Below the pieces are notes generated by a model. The model did not search any database. It was not told the DNA's origin and worked only from the letters and a program-made list of their open reading frames with translations. Shown piece after piece: positions 50,713 to 59,920 of a DNA stretch of 64,000 nt; within the stretch, counting starts at the first letter, position 1; every line of letters begins with the position of its first letter. This stretch comes from Pelomonas dachongensis (GTDB taxonomy: Bacteria > Pseudomonadota > Gammaproteobacteria > Burkholderiales > Burkholderiaceae_C). The stretch covers positions 248,001-312,000 of the forward strand of contig NZ_JBIGHY010000007.1 in assembly GCF_043555865.1 (NCBI RefSeq), in the 5' to 3' direction. A program made the position numbers and the translations under genes.

Positions 50713-51413
50713 CCCACGCCGTAGATCGCGCGGATCCGGTCCGCGCCGGCGCCGGCCTGCTCCAGCTTGCGGCGCAGGTTCTTCACGTGGCTGTCCACCG
50801 CACGCTCGGTGACGGCGCGGCCATCGTCGTGCAGCAGCTCCAGCAGCTGCGCGCGTGCATAGACGCGGCCCGGCTGCGCGGCCAGCGCGCGCAGCAGCCG
50901 GAACTCGATGGGCGTCAGGTCCAGCGCCTGGCCCTGCCAGCTGGCGCGCCAACCGTTCTCGTCGACCTGCAGCGGCCCGCCAGCGTCGGGCGGCGGCGAC
51001 GTGGCAGCAGCGCGGCTGCGGCGCAGCACCGCCTTGACACGGGCCATCACCTCGCGCGGGCTGAAGGGGTTCTTGGCGATGTAGTCGTCAGCGCCCAGCT
51101 CCAGCCCCAGCAGCCGGTCGGCCTCGTCGGCGCGCGCGGTCAGCATGACGATGGGCACGCTGCTGCGCGCGCGGATCTCGCGGCACAGGCTCAGCCCGTC
51201 CAGCCCCGGCAGCATCAAGTCCAGCAGGATGAGCTCGTGCTGGCGCGCGGTCCAGGCCGCCAGCACGTCGCGGCCGTCGGCCACGCACTCGGGCTCGTGG
51301 CCGGCCGCACGCAGGTAGTCGGCCAGCAGCGCCGACAGCTTGGGCTCGTCCTCCACCACCAGGATGCGCGCCGGGCCGGTGTCGAGCGCGAGAGACGGAA
51401 CCACTTCAGCCAT
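50694..51413 (-). CDS. OmpR/BaeR-type response regulator
   Basis: A 239-aa two-component regulator. The receiver domain begins ARILVVEDEPKLSALL, the phosphoacceptor Asp is in LILLDLMLPGLDGL, and the switch region is ADDYIAKNPFSPREVMARV. A C-terminal winged helix reads LTPIEFRLLRALAAQPGRV...VDSHVKNLRRKL...IRAIYGVGYRFEA. The conserved KPF is KNPF here, one residue longer. ATG 51413 overlaps the kinase gene by 8 bp. The pair faces an RND efflux operon on the opposite strand, so it probably regulates it, as BaeSR controls mdtABC. Confidence 0.93.
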   Translation of the reverse strand: MAEVVPSLALDTGPARILVVEDEPKLSALLADYLRAAGHEPECVADGRDVLAAWTARQHELILLDLMLPGLDGLSLCREIRARSSVPIVMLTARADEADRLLGLELGADDYIAKNPFSPREVMARVKAVLRRSRAAATSPPPDAGGPLQVDENGWRASWQGQALDLTPIEFRLLRALAAQPGRVYARAQLLELLHDDGRAVTERAVDSHVKNLRRKLEQAGAGADRIRAIYGVGYRFEA

Positions 51414-52794
51414 GGCTTGGCAGCTCCACGCGCAGCCACAGGCCGCCCAGCGGTGACGGCCGCGCCTCGATGCGGCCTTCGTGCGCCTCGACGATGCGCT
51501 GGCAGATCGACAGCCCCAGGCCCGCGCCACCGCCGCGCCGGCTGCGCGATGCATCGGCGCGGAAGAAGCGCTCGAAAAGTCGTGGCAACTGTTCGGCGAG
51601 CACGCCCGGCGCAGTGTCCTGCACGTCGATGACCGCATGCGCGCCCTCGCGCCGCGCGCTGATGCGCAGCGCGCCGCCGGCATCGGTGTAGCGGCAGCTG
51701 TTCTCCAATAGGTTGTTGAACAGCTGCCGCAGCCGGCGCTCGTCGCCGAAGGCTGGCAGCGGCTGGTCGGGCAGCTCCAGCTGCAGGCGCAGGCCGCTGC
51801 CACTGAGGCGCTCGCCGAACGCGCCGGCGGCGCCGTCGATGACCGCACGCAGATCCAGGTCAGCCTTGCGGTAGGACAGCGCGCCCACGTCGGCCAGCGA
51901 CAGCTCGTACAGGTCGTCTACCAGCTTGTGCAGCGTCGCCACCTCCCCCTGCAGCGAGCGCAGTGCCTGCGCGTCCAGGCTGCGCACGCCGTCCTCCAGC
52001 GCTTCCAGCTCGCCGTGCAGCACGCCCAGCGGCGTGCGCAGCTCATGCGACACGTCGGCCATGAACTCGCGCCGCATGGCCTCGTTGCGCTGCAGCGTCA
52101 GCGCCAGGTGGTTGAAGTCGGCGCTGAGCTGCGCGATCTCGTCGTTGCTGGCGATGACAGGCACGCGCGTGCCGTAGTCGCCCGCGGCCAGGCGGTGGCT
52201 GGCATCGGCCACGCGGCGCACCGGCCGCAGCAGCCGGCGCGACGCCCAGAACGCCACGCCGGCGGCCAGCAGCACCGCGGCGACGCCCACCGCCCAGGCC
52301 GAGCGCACCTGCGCGTCGGCAAATCGCTTCTCAGCGCCGGAGCTGACCGACTCGAACGGCGTCAGCACCACCCAGCCCACCGTCACACCGTCAACGAGGA
52401 TGGGGCGCTCGATGGCCTGCGGCGACGGTTGCGTGAAGCCGGCGATGCGCTGGCGGTCGGCATCCAGCAGCGTGAAACGACGCGTGGCGCCGGTCAGATC
52501 GGCCGGGCTGGTCTTGACGGCCGGCGCCTGCGCCTCGGGCACGCGCGGGCGCAGCAGCCGGCCCCACAGTTCGGGCTGCTCACGCAGGAAGTCCCAGCTG
52601 CCGCCGTTCTCGCGGTAGCCGGCGGTGACGCTGGCCTGCGCCAGTTCCAGCCGATTGACGGCCTGCTCGTTCAGGTAGCCGAGGAAGTCGCGGTTCAGGT
52701 TGATGTGCGTGAACACGCCCATGGCCAGCGCCACGGCCATGGCCGTGCTGAACACGGCGGCGAACAGGCGGGCGGTCAGGCTGAGCTTCATCAT
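51406..52794 (-). CDS. BaeS-like sensor histidine kinase
   Basis: A 462-aa inner-membrane kinase. TM1 is near residues 8-28 and TM2 near 170-190, with a periplasmic sensor between them. Then come HAMP (RRLLRPVRRVADASHRLAAGD), HisKA with phosphoacceptor in FMADVSHELRTPLGVL, and HATPase_c boxes FNNLLENSCRYT, DTAPGV, FERFFRADASR, and GGGAGLGLSICQRIV. The layout matches BaeS/CpxA-type envelope sensors. ATG 52794 is used; ATG 52791 is the next codon. It overlaps the regulator gene and is divergent from the RND adaptor gene, 104 bp away. Confidence 0.93.
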   Translation of the reverse strand: MMKLSLTARLFAAVFSTAMAVALAMGVFTHINLNRDFLGYLNEQAVNRLELAQASVTAGYRENGGSWDFLREQPELWGRLLRPRVPEAQAPAVKTSPADLTGATRRFTLLDADRQRIAGFTQPSPQAIERPILVDGVTVGWVVLTPFESVSSGAEKRFADAQVRSAWAVGVAAVLLAAGVAFWASRRLLRPVRRVADASHRLAAGDYGTRVPVIASNDEIAQLSADFNHLALTLQRNEAMRREFMADVSHELRTPLGVLHGELEALEDGVRSLDAQALRSLQGEVATLHKLVDDLYELSLADVGALSYRKADLDLRAVIDGAAGAFGERLSGSGLRLQLELPDQPLPAFGDERRLRQLFNNLLENSCRYTDAGGALRISARREGAHAVIDVQDTAPGVLAEQLPRLFERFFRADASRSRRGGGAGLGLSICQRIVEAHEGRIEARPSPLGGLWLRVELPSHG

Positions 52795-52898
52795 CAGGGG
52801 CGCATGGTGAGGGCCGCGGTGCGCGCGGGGCAAGGATTCCCGGCTGGCGCGCCCCGCCTTCAATCTCTCTCCACATTCTGCAGGCACCATGCCGCGCC

Positions 52899-54101
52899 AT
52901 GGCCATGAACCTCTTCCCGCGTCACGCCCTTCCCGCCGTCGGCATCGTCAGCGCCCTGCTGCTGCTGAGCGCCTGCCAGAACAAGAAACCCGAGCCGCCC
53001 AAGGCCGGCGCCCCCGAGGTCGGCGTCGTCAGCGTCAGCACGCAGGACGCGCCGCTGGAGCTGGACCTGCCGGGCCGGCTGTCGGCCAGCCAGGTCGCCG
53101 AGATTCGCCCGCAGGTGGGTGGCATCGTCGTCAAGCGGCTTTTCACGGAAGGCTCGCAGGTCAAGGCCGGCCAGCCGCTGTACCAGCTGGACGCGGCCAG
53201 CTTCGAGGCCGAACGCGCCCGCACCGCCGCGGCGCTGCAGAAGGCCGAGGCGTCCCTCGCCGTGGCGCGCAGCAAGGCCGCGCGTGACGCCGAGCTGCTG
53301 AAGGCCGACGCCATCAGCCGCCAGGCCGCCGACGACAGCGCCGGCCTGCTGAAGCAGGGCGAGGCCGACGTGGCCGTGGCGCGCGCCGCGCTGGACGCTG
53401 CCCGCGTGCAGCTGGAGCGGGCGCGCATCACGTCGCCCATCAGCGGGCGCGTGGAGATCTCCACCGTCACGGTCGGCGCGCTGGTGACGGCCAACCAGAC
53501 CCAGGCGCTGACCACCGTGCAGCAGCTGGACCCGATGCAGGTCGACATCGTGCAGAGCAGCGCCGAGATGCTGACGCTGCGCCGCCAGCTTGACGGCAGC
53601 ACCGGCAGCCGGCAGCTGCAGCTGATGCTGGAAGACGGCACGCCGCATCCGCAGCCCGCCACGCTGCAGGTCAGCGGCGTCACCGTGGACCGCGGCACCG
53701 GCGCCGTGACGCTGCGTGCGACGGTGCCCAACCCCAAGGGCACGCTGCTGCCTGGCATGGTGGTGCGCGCGCGCCTGCTGGCCGGCGTGGACACGGCCGC
53801 CCTGCTCGTGCCGCAGCAAGGCGTCAGCCGCTCGGCCACGGGCGACGCGACGGCGCTGGTCGTCGGCGAGGGCAACAAGGTCGAGCGCCGCCGACTCGTG
53901 CTGGAGCGCGCGGTCGGCAACAAGTGGCTGGTGACCAGCGGCCTGAAAGTGGGCGACAAGCTCATCGTCGAAGGCCTGCAGCGCGCCCGGCCCGGCGTGG
54001 TGGTGACGCCGGTCGCCGCCGGCTCGGCCAGCGGCAAGAAGGGTGGCGCACCCTCATCGGCCGCATCCTCGGCCGCTTCCGCCGCCAGCAAGGGCGCCTG
54101 A
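52899..54101 (+). CDS. RND efflux periplasmic adaptor lipoprotein (system B)
   Basis: A 400-aa AcrA/MexA-family membrane-fusion protein. The signal peptide ends in lipobox LSAC (Cys26). Lipoyl halves 'RLFTEGSQVKAGQPLYQLD' and 'RARITSPISGRVEISTVTVG' flank the helical hairpin, followed by the beta-barrel domain (QSSAEMLTLRRQ, LPGMVVRARLLAG). The tail is Ser/Ala/Lys-rich. ATG 52899 or 52905 are both possible; neither has a strong SD. It leads a three-gene operon and is divergent from the BaeSR-like pair, its likely regulators. Confidence 0.95.
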   Translation: MAMNLFPRHALPAVGIVSALLLLSACQNKKPEPPKAGAPEVGVVSVSTQDAPLELDLPGRLSASQVAEIRPQVGGIVVKRLFTEGSQVKAGQPLYQLDAASFEAERARTAAALQKAEASLAVARSKAARDAELLKADAISRQAADDSAGLLKQGEADVAVARAALDAARVQLERARITSPISGRVEISTVTVGALVTANQTQALTTVQQLDPMQVDIVQSSAEMLTLRRQLDGSTGSRQLQLMLEDGTPHPQPATLQVSGVTVDRGTGAVTLRATVPNPKGTLLPGMVVRARLLAGVDTAALLVPQQGVSRSATGDATALVVGEGNKVERRRLVLERAVGNKWLVTSGLKVGDKLIVEGLQRARPGVVVTPVAAGSASGKKGGAPSSAASSAASAASKGA

Positions 54102-54104
54102 CCC

Positions 54105-57100
54105 ATGGCGTCCTTCTTTATCGACCGGCCCATCTTCGCGTGGGTCATCGCCATCGTCATCATGCTGGCCGGCGGCGGCGCCATCCACCAGCTGGCGCTG
54201 GAGCGCTACCCCGACATCGCGCCCACGCGCGTGTCCATCAACACCACCTACCCCGGTGCGTCGGCCAAGGCCATCGAGGACTCGGTGACGCAGATCGTCG
54301 AGCAGAGCCTGAAGGGCATCGACGGCCTGCTGTCCATCGAGTCCAGCAGCAGCGCCGCCGGCAACGCCAGCACCACGCTGACCTTCATCGCCGGCACCAA
54401 CCCCGACACCGCCCAGGTGCAGGTGCAGAACAAGGTGCAGTCCATCATCAGCCGGCTGCCGCAGGCGGTGCAGGCCCAGGGCGTGCGAGTCACCAAGTCG
54501 GGCACCGATTTCCTGATGGTGATGATGCTGACCAGCGACGACCCGGCCGTCACGTCGGGCGACCTGGGCGACTACCTGAACAGCACGCTGGTGGACATCA
54601 TCAGCCGCGTCGAGGGCGTGGGCGACGTCAACGTGTTCGGCTCTGGCTATGCGATGCGCATCTGGCTGGATCCGCTGAAGCTGCAACGCTATGCGCTGGT
54701 GCCCGGCGACATCCGCACCGCGCTGCAGCAGCAGAACACCGAGGTCTCCGCGGGCCAGATCGGCGCCCAGCCGGTGCCCGAGGGCCAGCGCCTGACGGCC
54801 ATCATCACCGCGCGCTCCAAGCTCACCACGGCCGAGGAGTTCAAGAACGTCGTGCTGCGCGTGCAGGCCGATGGCTCCGCGCTGCGGCTGGGCGACGTGG
54901 CACGCGTCGAGCTGGGCCGCGACAGCTACACCACCAATGTGCGCTCCAGCGCGCGCACCGCCGCCGGCGTGGCCATCTTCCCGGCCAGCGGCGCCAATGC
55001 GCTGGCCACGGGCGACGCCGTGAAGGCCAAGATCAAGGAGCTGGAGCCGTTCTTCCCGCCCGGCTACAAGGCCACCGTCACCTTCGACACGACGCCCTTC
55101 ATCAGCGTGTCCATCAAGGGCGTGGTGCAGACGCTCATCGAGGCCATCGTGCTGGTGGTGGCCATCATGTACCTGTTCATGCAAAACCTGCGCGCGACGC
55201 TGATCCCCGCGATCGCCGTGCCGGTCGTGCTGCTGGGCACGTTCGGCGTGCTGGCGGTGGCAGGCTTCTCGATCAACTCGCTGACGATGTTCGGCCTGGT
55301 GCTGGCCATCGGCCTGCTGGTGGACGACGCCATCGTGGTCGTCGAGAACGTCGAGCGGCTGATGCGCGAGGAGGGCCTGTCGCCCAAGGAGGCCACGCGC
55401 AAGAGCATGCAGGAGATCACCGGCGCGCTGGTCGGCATCGCCGTCGTGCTGTCGGCCGTGTTCATCCCGATGGCCTTCTTCGGCGGCTCCACCGGCATCA
55501 TCTACCGGCAGTTCTCGATCACCGTGGTCAGCGCGATGGTGCTGTCGGTGCTGGTGGCGATGACGCTGTCGCCTGCCCTCTGTGCCACGGTCCTGAAACC
55601 CGTGCACCAGGGCGAGCATGCGGCCCACGGCGGGCCGTTCGGCAAGCAGCTGGACTGGTTCTTCGGCGGCTTCAACCGCCGCTTCGATGCCTTCACCGAG
55701 CGCTATGTGCGCGGCGTGGGCTGGATGAGCCGGCGCGGTGTGCGCAGCTTTGCGGTCTATGTCGCGGTGATTGCCGCCATGGGCTGGATGTACAAGAGCC
55801 TGCCGACCTCCTTCCTGCCCGACGAAGACCAGGGCGGCCTGCAGCTCCAGGTGCGCATGGCGCCCGGCGCCACGGCCGAGCGGCTGGAGGTGGTGATGCA
55901 GCAGCTGGAGGCCTACCTGGCCGAGCAGAAGGAAGTGCAGTTCTACAACGTGGTGCGCGGCGCCGGTGGCGACCAGGGCTCCGGCCAGGGCTTCATCCGG
56001 CTGCAGGACTGGAGCGAGCGCAAGGCCCCCGAGCAGGCAGCCGGTGCGCTGGCCGAACGCTTCACGCGTGAACTGGGCAAACGCGTGCGTGACGCCAACG
56101 TCTTCATCGTGCAGCCGCCCACCGTACGCGGCCTGGGCGGCAGCGCGGGCATCCAGCTGTTCCTGCAAGACCTGGGCGGCCTCGGCCAGGACAAGCTGGT
56201 GGAGGCCCGCGAGCAGCTCATCGAGCTGGCCAACAAGCGCCCTGAACTCAGCCGCACCCGCACCAACAGCCTGACTGAGACGCCGCAGCTGCAGATCAGC
56301 ATCGACGACCACAAGGCCGGCGTGTTGGGTGTGCAACCCAGCGTCATCAACGACACCATGTCCATCGCGCTGGGCGGTGCCTACGTCAACGACTTCATCG
56401 ACCGGGGCCGCGTCAAGCGCGTGCTGGTGCAGGGCGAAGGTGCGTACCGCGCCGCGCCCGACAGCATCAACCACTGGTACGTGCGCAACACCGCCGGGCA
56501 GATGGTGTCGTTCGCCGCGTTCGCGTCCAGCAGCTGGATCAACGGCCCGCGCCAGCTGGTGCGCTACAACGGCAGCTCGGCCTACGAGATCCAGGCCGAT
56601 GTGCCGCCGGGCATCAGCTCGGGTGCGGCCATGAAGGTGATGGAGGAAGTGCTGGCCGAGATGCCTCCGGGCATCGGCTACGAGTGGTCGGGCCGCAGCT
56701 ACCAGGAGCGCCTGTCTGGCGACCAGGCCCCGCTGCTGTACGCCGTGTCGGTGCTGTTCATCTTCCTGTGCCTGGCCGCGCTGTACGAGAGCTGGTCAGT
56801 GCCGTTCAGCGTGATGCTGGTGGTGCCGCTGGGCATCCTGGGCGCGCTGGCCGCCAGCCACCTGGGCGGGCAGAACAACGACGTGTTCTTCCAGGTCGGC
56901 CTGCTGACCACGGTGGGCCTGTCGGCCAAGAACGCCATCCTGATCGTCGAGTTCGCACAGAGCCTCATGGGCCGCGGCATGGCGCTGATGGACGCCGTGC
57001 TGCTGGCCAGCCGGCAGCGGCTGCGCCCCATCCTGATGACCTCGCTGGCGTTCATGATGGGCGTGCTGCCGCTGGCCTATTCCAGCGGCGCCGGCTCGGG

Positions 57101-57251
57101 GTCGCAGAAGGCCATCGGCTTCGGTGTGCTGGGCGGCATGGCCAGTGCCACGGCGCTGGGCATCTTCTTTGTGCCGCTGTTCTACCTGTGGGTGCGGCAG
57201 CGGTTCACGCGGGCCAAGCCTGCAGCCGCCGCCAGCGAGGTGAAGGCATGA
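54105..57251 (+). CDS. RND multidrug efflux pump, HAE1 family (system B)
   Basis: A 1048-aa proton-driven inner-membrane pump with twelve TM segments and two large periplasmic loops. It starts ASFFIDRPIFAWVIAIVIM. The proton-relay residues are Asp407/Asp408 in TM4 (LLVDDAIVVVENVER) and Lys942 in TM10 (LSAKNAILIVEFAQ), aligned with AcrB D407/D408/K940. It starts 3 bp after the adaptor stop, and its end overlaps the channel gene start (ATGA at 57248-57251). It is clearly homologous to, but diverged from, the system A pump. Confidence 0.98.
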   Translation: MASFFIDRPIFAWVIAIVIMLAGGGAIHQLALERYPDIAPTRVSINTTYPGASAKAIEDSVTQIVEQSLKGIDGLLSIESSSSAAGNASTTLTFIAGTNPDTAQVQVQNKVQSIISRLPQAVQAQGVRVTKSGTDFLMVMMLTSDDPAVTSGDLGDYLNSTLVDIISRVEGVGDVNVFGSGYAMRIWLDPLKLQRYALVPGDIRTALQQQNTEVSAGQIGAQPVPEGQRLTAIITARSKLTTAEEFKNVVLRVQADGSALRLGDVARVELGRDSYTTNVRSSARTAAGVAIFPASGANALATGDAVKAKIKELEPFFPPGYKATVTFDTTPFISVSIKGVVQTLIEAIVLVVAIMYLFMQNLRATLIPAIAVPVVLLGTFGVLAVAGFSINSLTMFGLVLAIGLLVDDAIVVVENVERLMREEGLSPKEATRKSMQEITGALVGIAVVLSAVFIPMAFFGGSTGIIYRQFSITVVSAMVLSVLVAMTLSPALCATVLKPVHQGEHAAHGGPFGKQLDWFFGGFNRRFDAFTERYVRGVGWMSRRGVRSFAVYVAVIAAMGWMYKSLPTSFLPDEDQGGLQLQVRMAPGATAERLEVVMQQLEAYLAEQKEVQFYNVVRGAGGDQGSGQGFIRLQDWSERKAPEQAAGALAERFTRELGKRVRDANVFIVQPPTVRGLGGSAGIQLFLQDLGGLGQDKLVEAREQLIELANKRPELSRTRTNSLTETPQLQISIDDHKAGVLGVQPSVINDTMSIALGGAYVNDFIDRGRVKRVLVQGEGAYRAAPDSINHWYVRNTAGQMVSFAAFASSSWINGPRQLVRYNGSSAYEIQADVPPGISSGAAMKVMEEVLAEMPPGIGYEWSGRSYQERLSGDQAPLLYAVSVLFIFLCLAALYESWSVPFSVMLVVPLGILGALAASHLGGQNNDVFFQVGLLTTVGLSAKNAILIVEFAQSLMGRGMALMDAVLLASRQRLRPILMTSLAFMMGVLPLAYSSGAGSGSQKAIGFGVLGGMASATALGIFFVPLFYLWVRQRFTRAKPAAAASEVKA

Positions 57252-58675
57252 AAGCGCACCACCTGACGCTCATCGCCGCTGCGGCGCTGCTGGCCGGCTG
57301 CGGCAGCCTGGTGCCGGCTACGGACAAGATCGCGCCGCCGCTGCGCGAGGATTTCCGCCCGACAGCCACGACGACCGCCGCGCCCGCGAACGTCGCCCAC
57401 GAGTGGGATGGCTTCTTCGCCGACGCGCGGCTGCGCCAGGTCGTCGGCATCGCGCTGGCGCAGAACCGCACGCTGCGCGCCAGCGCCGCCGCCGTGGAGC
57501 GGGTGCGCGCGCAGTACCGCATCACCGAGGCCGACCGCATCCCCGACCTGAACGCCGGCATGTCCGCCACCCGCCAGCAGGTGGCCGGCGGCGCCCGCTC
57601 CACGAGCTACGCCGTCAACCTGGGCCTGGCGAGCTACGAGATCGACCTGTTCAACCGCTTGGGGAGCCTGGAGGGCGCGGCATTGGCGCGCTACCTGGCG
57701 CAGCAGGAAACCCAGCGCAGCGCCCAGCTGAGCCTGGTGGCCGAGGTCAGCAGCGCCTGGCTGACGCTGGCCGCCGAGCAGCAACGCCTGACCCTCGCGC
57801 AGCAACTGCGAGACAGCCAGCAGCGCACGCTGAACCTCACCGAGCAGCGCTACCAGCTGGGCGCCGCCTCCGGCCTGGAGCGCGCCCGCGCCAGCACCGC
57901 CTTCGAGGCGGCCCGTGGCGAAGCGACACGCGCGCAGAGTGCCGTCACGCAGGCCCGTCTGGCGCTGGAACTGCTGGCCGGCCAGCCGCTGCCCGACACG
58001 CTGCTGCCGCTGTCGCAGGATCTGCAAGCTGTCACCGCGCTGCCCGCCATTCCGGCGGGCCTGCCGGCCGATGTGCTGCTGCAACGCCCCGACCTGCGCG
58101 CCGCCGAGCAGCAGCTGCAGGCCGCAGCCTTCGACGTGGGCGCCGCCCGCGCCGCGCGCTTCCCGCGCCTGACGTTGACGGCCAGCGCCGGCACGCGCAG
58201 CCCGGAGTTGGACGGCCTGTTCAAGAGCGGCACCGGCTTCTGGAGCGTGCTGCCGCAGCTGGACCTGCCGCTGTTCGACGGCGGCGCGCGCGCGGCGCAG
58301 GTCGAGGTCAGCCAGGCCAGCCGCCGCCAGGCGCTGGCCACGTACGAAGGCGCATTGCAGGCGGCCTTCCGAGAGGCCGCCGACGCGCTGGCCGTGCGCG
58401 ACGGCCTGGCCGAACGGCTGGACGCGCAGCAGGCCCAGGTCGCCGCCGCCGCACGGGCGCTGCAGATCGCCGAGGACAGCTACCGGCTGGGCAGCAGCAG
58501 CCAGCTGGAGCTGCTGGACGCCCAGCGCCAGCTGGCGAGCGCGCAGCAGGCGCTGGTGACGCTGCGCCAGACCGAGCAGGCCAACCGCGTGACGCTGCTG
58601 CGCGCGCTGGGTGGCCGCTGGACACCCGCCGGGGCTGAACCGGCAGGCACACCAATTGCCGCTTCGCAACGTTAA
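57248..58675 (+). CDS. RND efflux outer-membrane lipoprotein, NodT/OprM family (system B)
   Basis: A 475-aa TolC-like channel. The signal peptide ends in lipobox LLAGC (Cys18). OEP landmarks include 'SYEIDLFNRLGSLEG', 'DVLLQRPDLRAAEQQLQAAAFDVGAARAARFPRL' (about residues 275-307) and 'SYRLGSSSQLELLDAQRQLA' near the end. It completes the system B tripartite pump. Its start overlaps the pump stop, so the operon is tightly coupled. The short gap after it leads into the YgiW-like gene, which has its own AAAGGAG site. Confidence 0.95.
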   Translation: MKAHHLTLIAAAALLAGCGSLVPATDKIAPPLREDFRPTATTTAAPANVAHEWDGFFADARLRQVVGIALAQNRTLRASAAAVERVRAQYRITEADRIPDLNAGMSATRQQVAGGARSTSYAVNLGLASYEIDLFNRLGSLEGAALARYLAQQETQRSAQLSLVAEVSSAWLTLAAEQQRLTLAQQLRDSQQRTLNLTEQRYQLGAASGLERARASTAFEAARGEATRAQSAVTQARLALELLAGQPLPDTLLPLSQDLQAVTALPAIPAGLPADVLLQRPDLRAAEQQLQAAAFDVGAARAARFPRLTLTASAGTRSPELDGLFKSGTGFWSVLPQLDLPLFDGGARAAQVEVSQASRRQALATYEGALQAAFREAADALAVRDGLAERLDAQQAQVAAAARALQIAEDSYRLGSSSQLELLDAQRQLASAQQALVTLRQTEQANRVTLLRALGGRWTPAGAEPAGTPIAASQR

Positions 58676-58688
58676 AGGAGTAACGACT

Positions 58689-59102
58689 ATGCGAAAGAAC
58701 GTCCCAGCCTTCGGCCTCGCCGTCCTGCTCTGCTGGTGCACCGCCGCCACAGCCGAGCCGGCCAGCGGCTACACCGGCCCCAGCGCCGCACCCAGAGCGG
58801 CGTCTGCTCCCGGCAGCTACACGGGCCCCAGCAGCGTGCCGGTGCTGACGGTGAAACAGCTGCTTGACACCGGCAAGGACGAGCAGCGCGCCCGCCTGCA
58901 GGGCCGCATCGTGTCCCACGACGGCGGCGACCGCTACACCTTCGAGGACGCCACCGGCCGCATCACCGTGGAAATCGACACCGAGGACTTCCCGCCCGGC
59001 CAGGCCATCAGCGCGCAGCAGCGCGTGGAGCTGTCCGGCGAGTTCGACAAGGGCTTGCGCAAGTCGGAGTTCGAGGTCGACCGCATCACGCTTTTGCGCT
59101 GA
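58689..59102 (+). CDS. YgiW/YdeI-family stress-tolerance OB-fold protein
   Basis: A 137-aa periplasmic protein with a signal peptide ending near ATAEP (residue 22) and a bacterial OB-fold (BOF) domain: 'VKQLLDTGKDEQRARLQGRIVSHDGGDRYTFEDATGRITVEID' through 'VELSGEFDKG...FEVDRITLL'. A GYTGPS and a SYTGPS repeat precede the domain, a common YgiW tail feature. Family members help tolerance to peroxide, cadmium or acid and bind cationic compounds. ATG 58689 has AAAGGAG 8 bases upstream. It may be transcribed with the system B efflux operon, 13 bp upstream. Confidence 0.9.
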   Translation: MRKNVPAFGLAVLLCWCTAATAEPASGYTGPSAAPRAASAPGSYTGPSSVPVLTVKQLLDTGKDEQRARLQGRIVSHDGGDRYTFEDATGRITVEIDTEDFPPGQAISAQQRVELSGEFDKGLRKSEFEVDRITLLR

Positions 59103-59113
59103 AGGAGATCGCC

Positions 59114-59407
59114 ATGAAATGCCCCGTCTGCCCCGATTCGACGCTGCTGATGTCCGACCGCCAGGGCGTCGAGATCGACTACTGCCCCAGCTGCCGCGGC
59201 GTCTGGCTCGACCGCGGCGAACTGGACAAGCTCGTCCAGCTCGCCGGCAACAACGGTGTTCCCGCCACAGCGGCGCCGACTGCATCGTCGCTGCCGCAGC
59301 ACCCCGCGCCCGGTGGCTACAGGCGCGACTTCGAAGACTCCGACTACGGCAAGCGCCACGGCGGCCAGTACCGCAAGAAGTCCTGGCTGAGCGACTTCTT
59401 CGATTGA
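59114..59407 (+). CDS. zf-TFIIB-type zinc-ribbon protein
   Basis: A 97-aa protein with a zinc ribbon: MKCPVC...LLMSDRQGVEIDYCPSCRGVWLDRGELDKL, two CxxC pairs matching the bacterial zf-TFIIB family. The C-terminal half is a low-complexity linker, then a Tyr/Arg/Lys-rich DYGKRHGGQYRKKSWLSDFFD tail. Function is unknown. ATG 59114 has GAAGGAG upstream. It lies 11 bp after the YgiW gene and is convergent with the DUF4126 gene, 7 bp apart. Confidence 0.9.
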   Translation: MKCPVCPDSTLLMSDRQGVEIDYCPSCRGVWLDRGELDKLVQLAGNNGVPATAAPTASSLPQHPAPGGYRRDFEDSDYGKRHGGQYRKKSWLSDFFD

Positions 59408-59414
59408 GGCGCGG

Positions 59415-59888
59415 TCAGTCCCGATCAGCGCGCGTCGACAGCGCCACGATGGCGATGCCCGCTGCCACGATGAACACGTCCTCAATCAGCCCGCTGCGGG
59501 TCTGGCCGATGCGGGACATGGCCCGCTTGCGGGCGGCCAGCGTCGCGTAGGCCAGCGGAACGGCAGTGCCGACCGCCACCGCGGCGCCGGCGCGCTCGTG
59601 GCCTTTGGGCGCCAGCGCCGCACCGGCAATGCCGGCACTCATGACGCGCGCCAGCAGCCCCAGGAAGACCGTGCGGTCGGGCGCCGTCTTCATCTTGTCG
59701 CCGGCCAGTTCACCCGCGCCCATCGCCAGCGCGCCGAACTTGAACAGCGGGCGGTCCAGCAGCACGAGCTGCCCCGGCGTGCGCCGGCCGATGAGGCGGG
59801 CCGCCGCGAGCGTGGCCATGGGCGTCATGGAGCGCGCACTGGCGACGGCGCCGATCAGCATCGAGGAAAGCAGGCTGCGGATGTTCAT
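59415..59888 (-). CDS. DUF4126-like membrane protein
   Basis: A 157-aa protein with several hydrophobic segments and the opening 'LSSMLIGAVASARSMTPMATLAAARLIG', which resembles DUF4126 (the G-A-R-S/T-M-T-P motif). Further TM-like stretches lie near 'FKFGALAMGAGELAGDKM' and 'GLIEDVFIVAAGIAIVALS'. Function is unknown. ATG 59888 begins the domain; the open frame upstream has no similarity. It is convergent with the zinc-ribbon gene and followed upstream by another small exported-protein gene on the same strand. Confidence 0.7.
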   Translation of the reverse strand: MNIRSLLSSMLIGAVASARSMTPMATLAAARLIGRRTPGQLVLLDRPLFKFGALAMGAGELAGDKMKTAPDRTVFLGLLARVMSAGIAGAALAPKGHERAGAAVAVGTAVPLAYATLAARKRAMSRIGQTRSGLIEDVFIVAAGIAIVALSTRADRD

Positions 59889-59920
59889 GGATCGCCCTTC
59901 AGGTTTCAACGGGTGGAAGT

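Noticed and set aside
54054..56474. 806-aa minus-strand frame across the system B pump
   Set aside because: Antisense to the pump gene, His-rich, without known domains.
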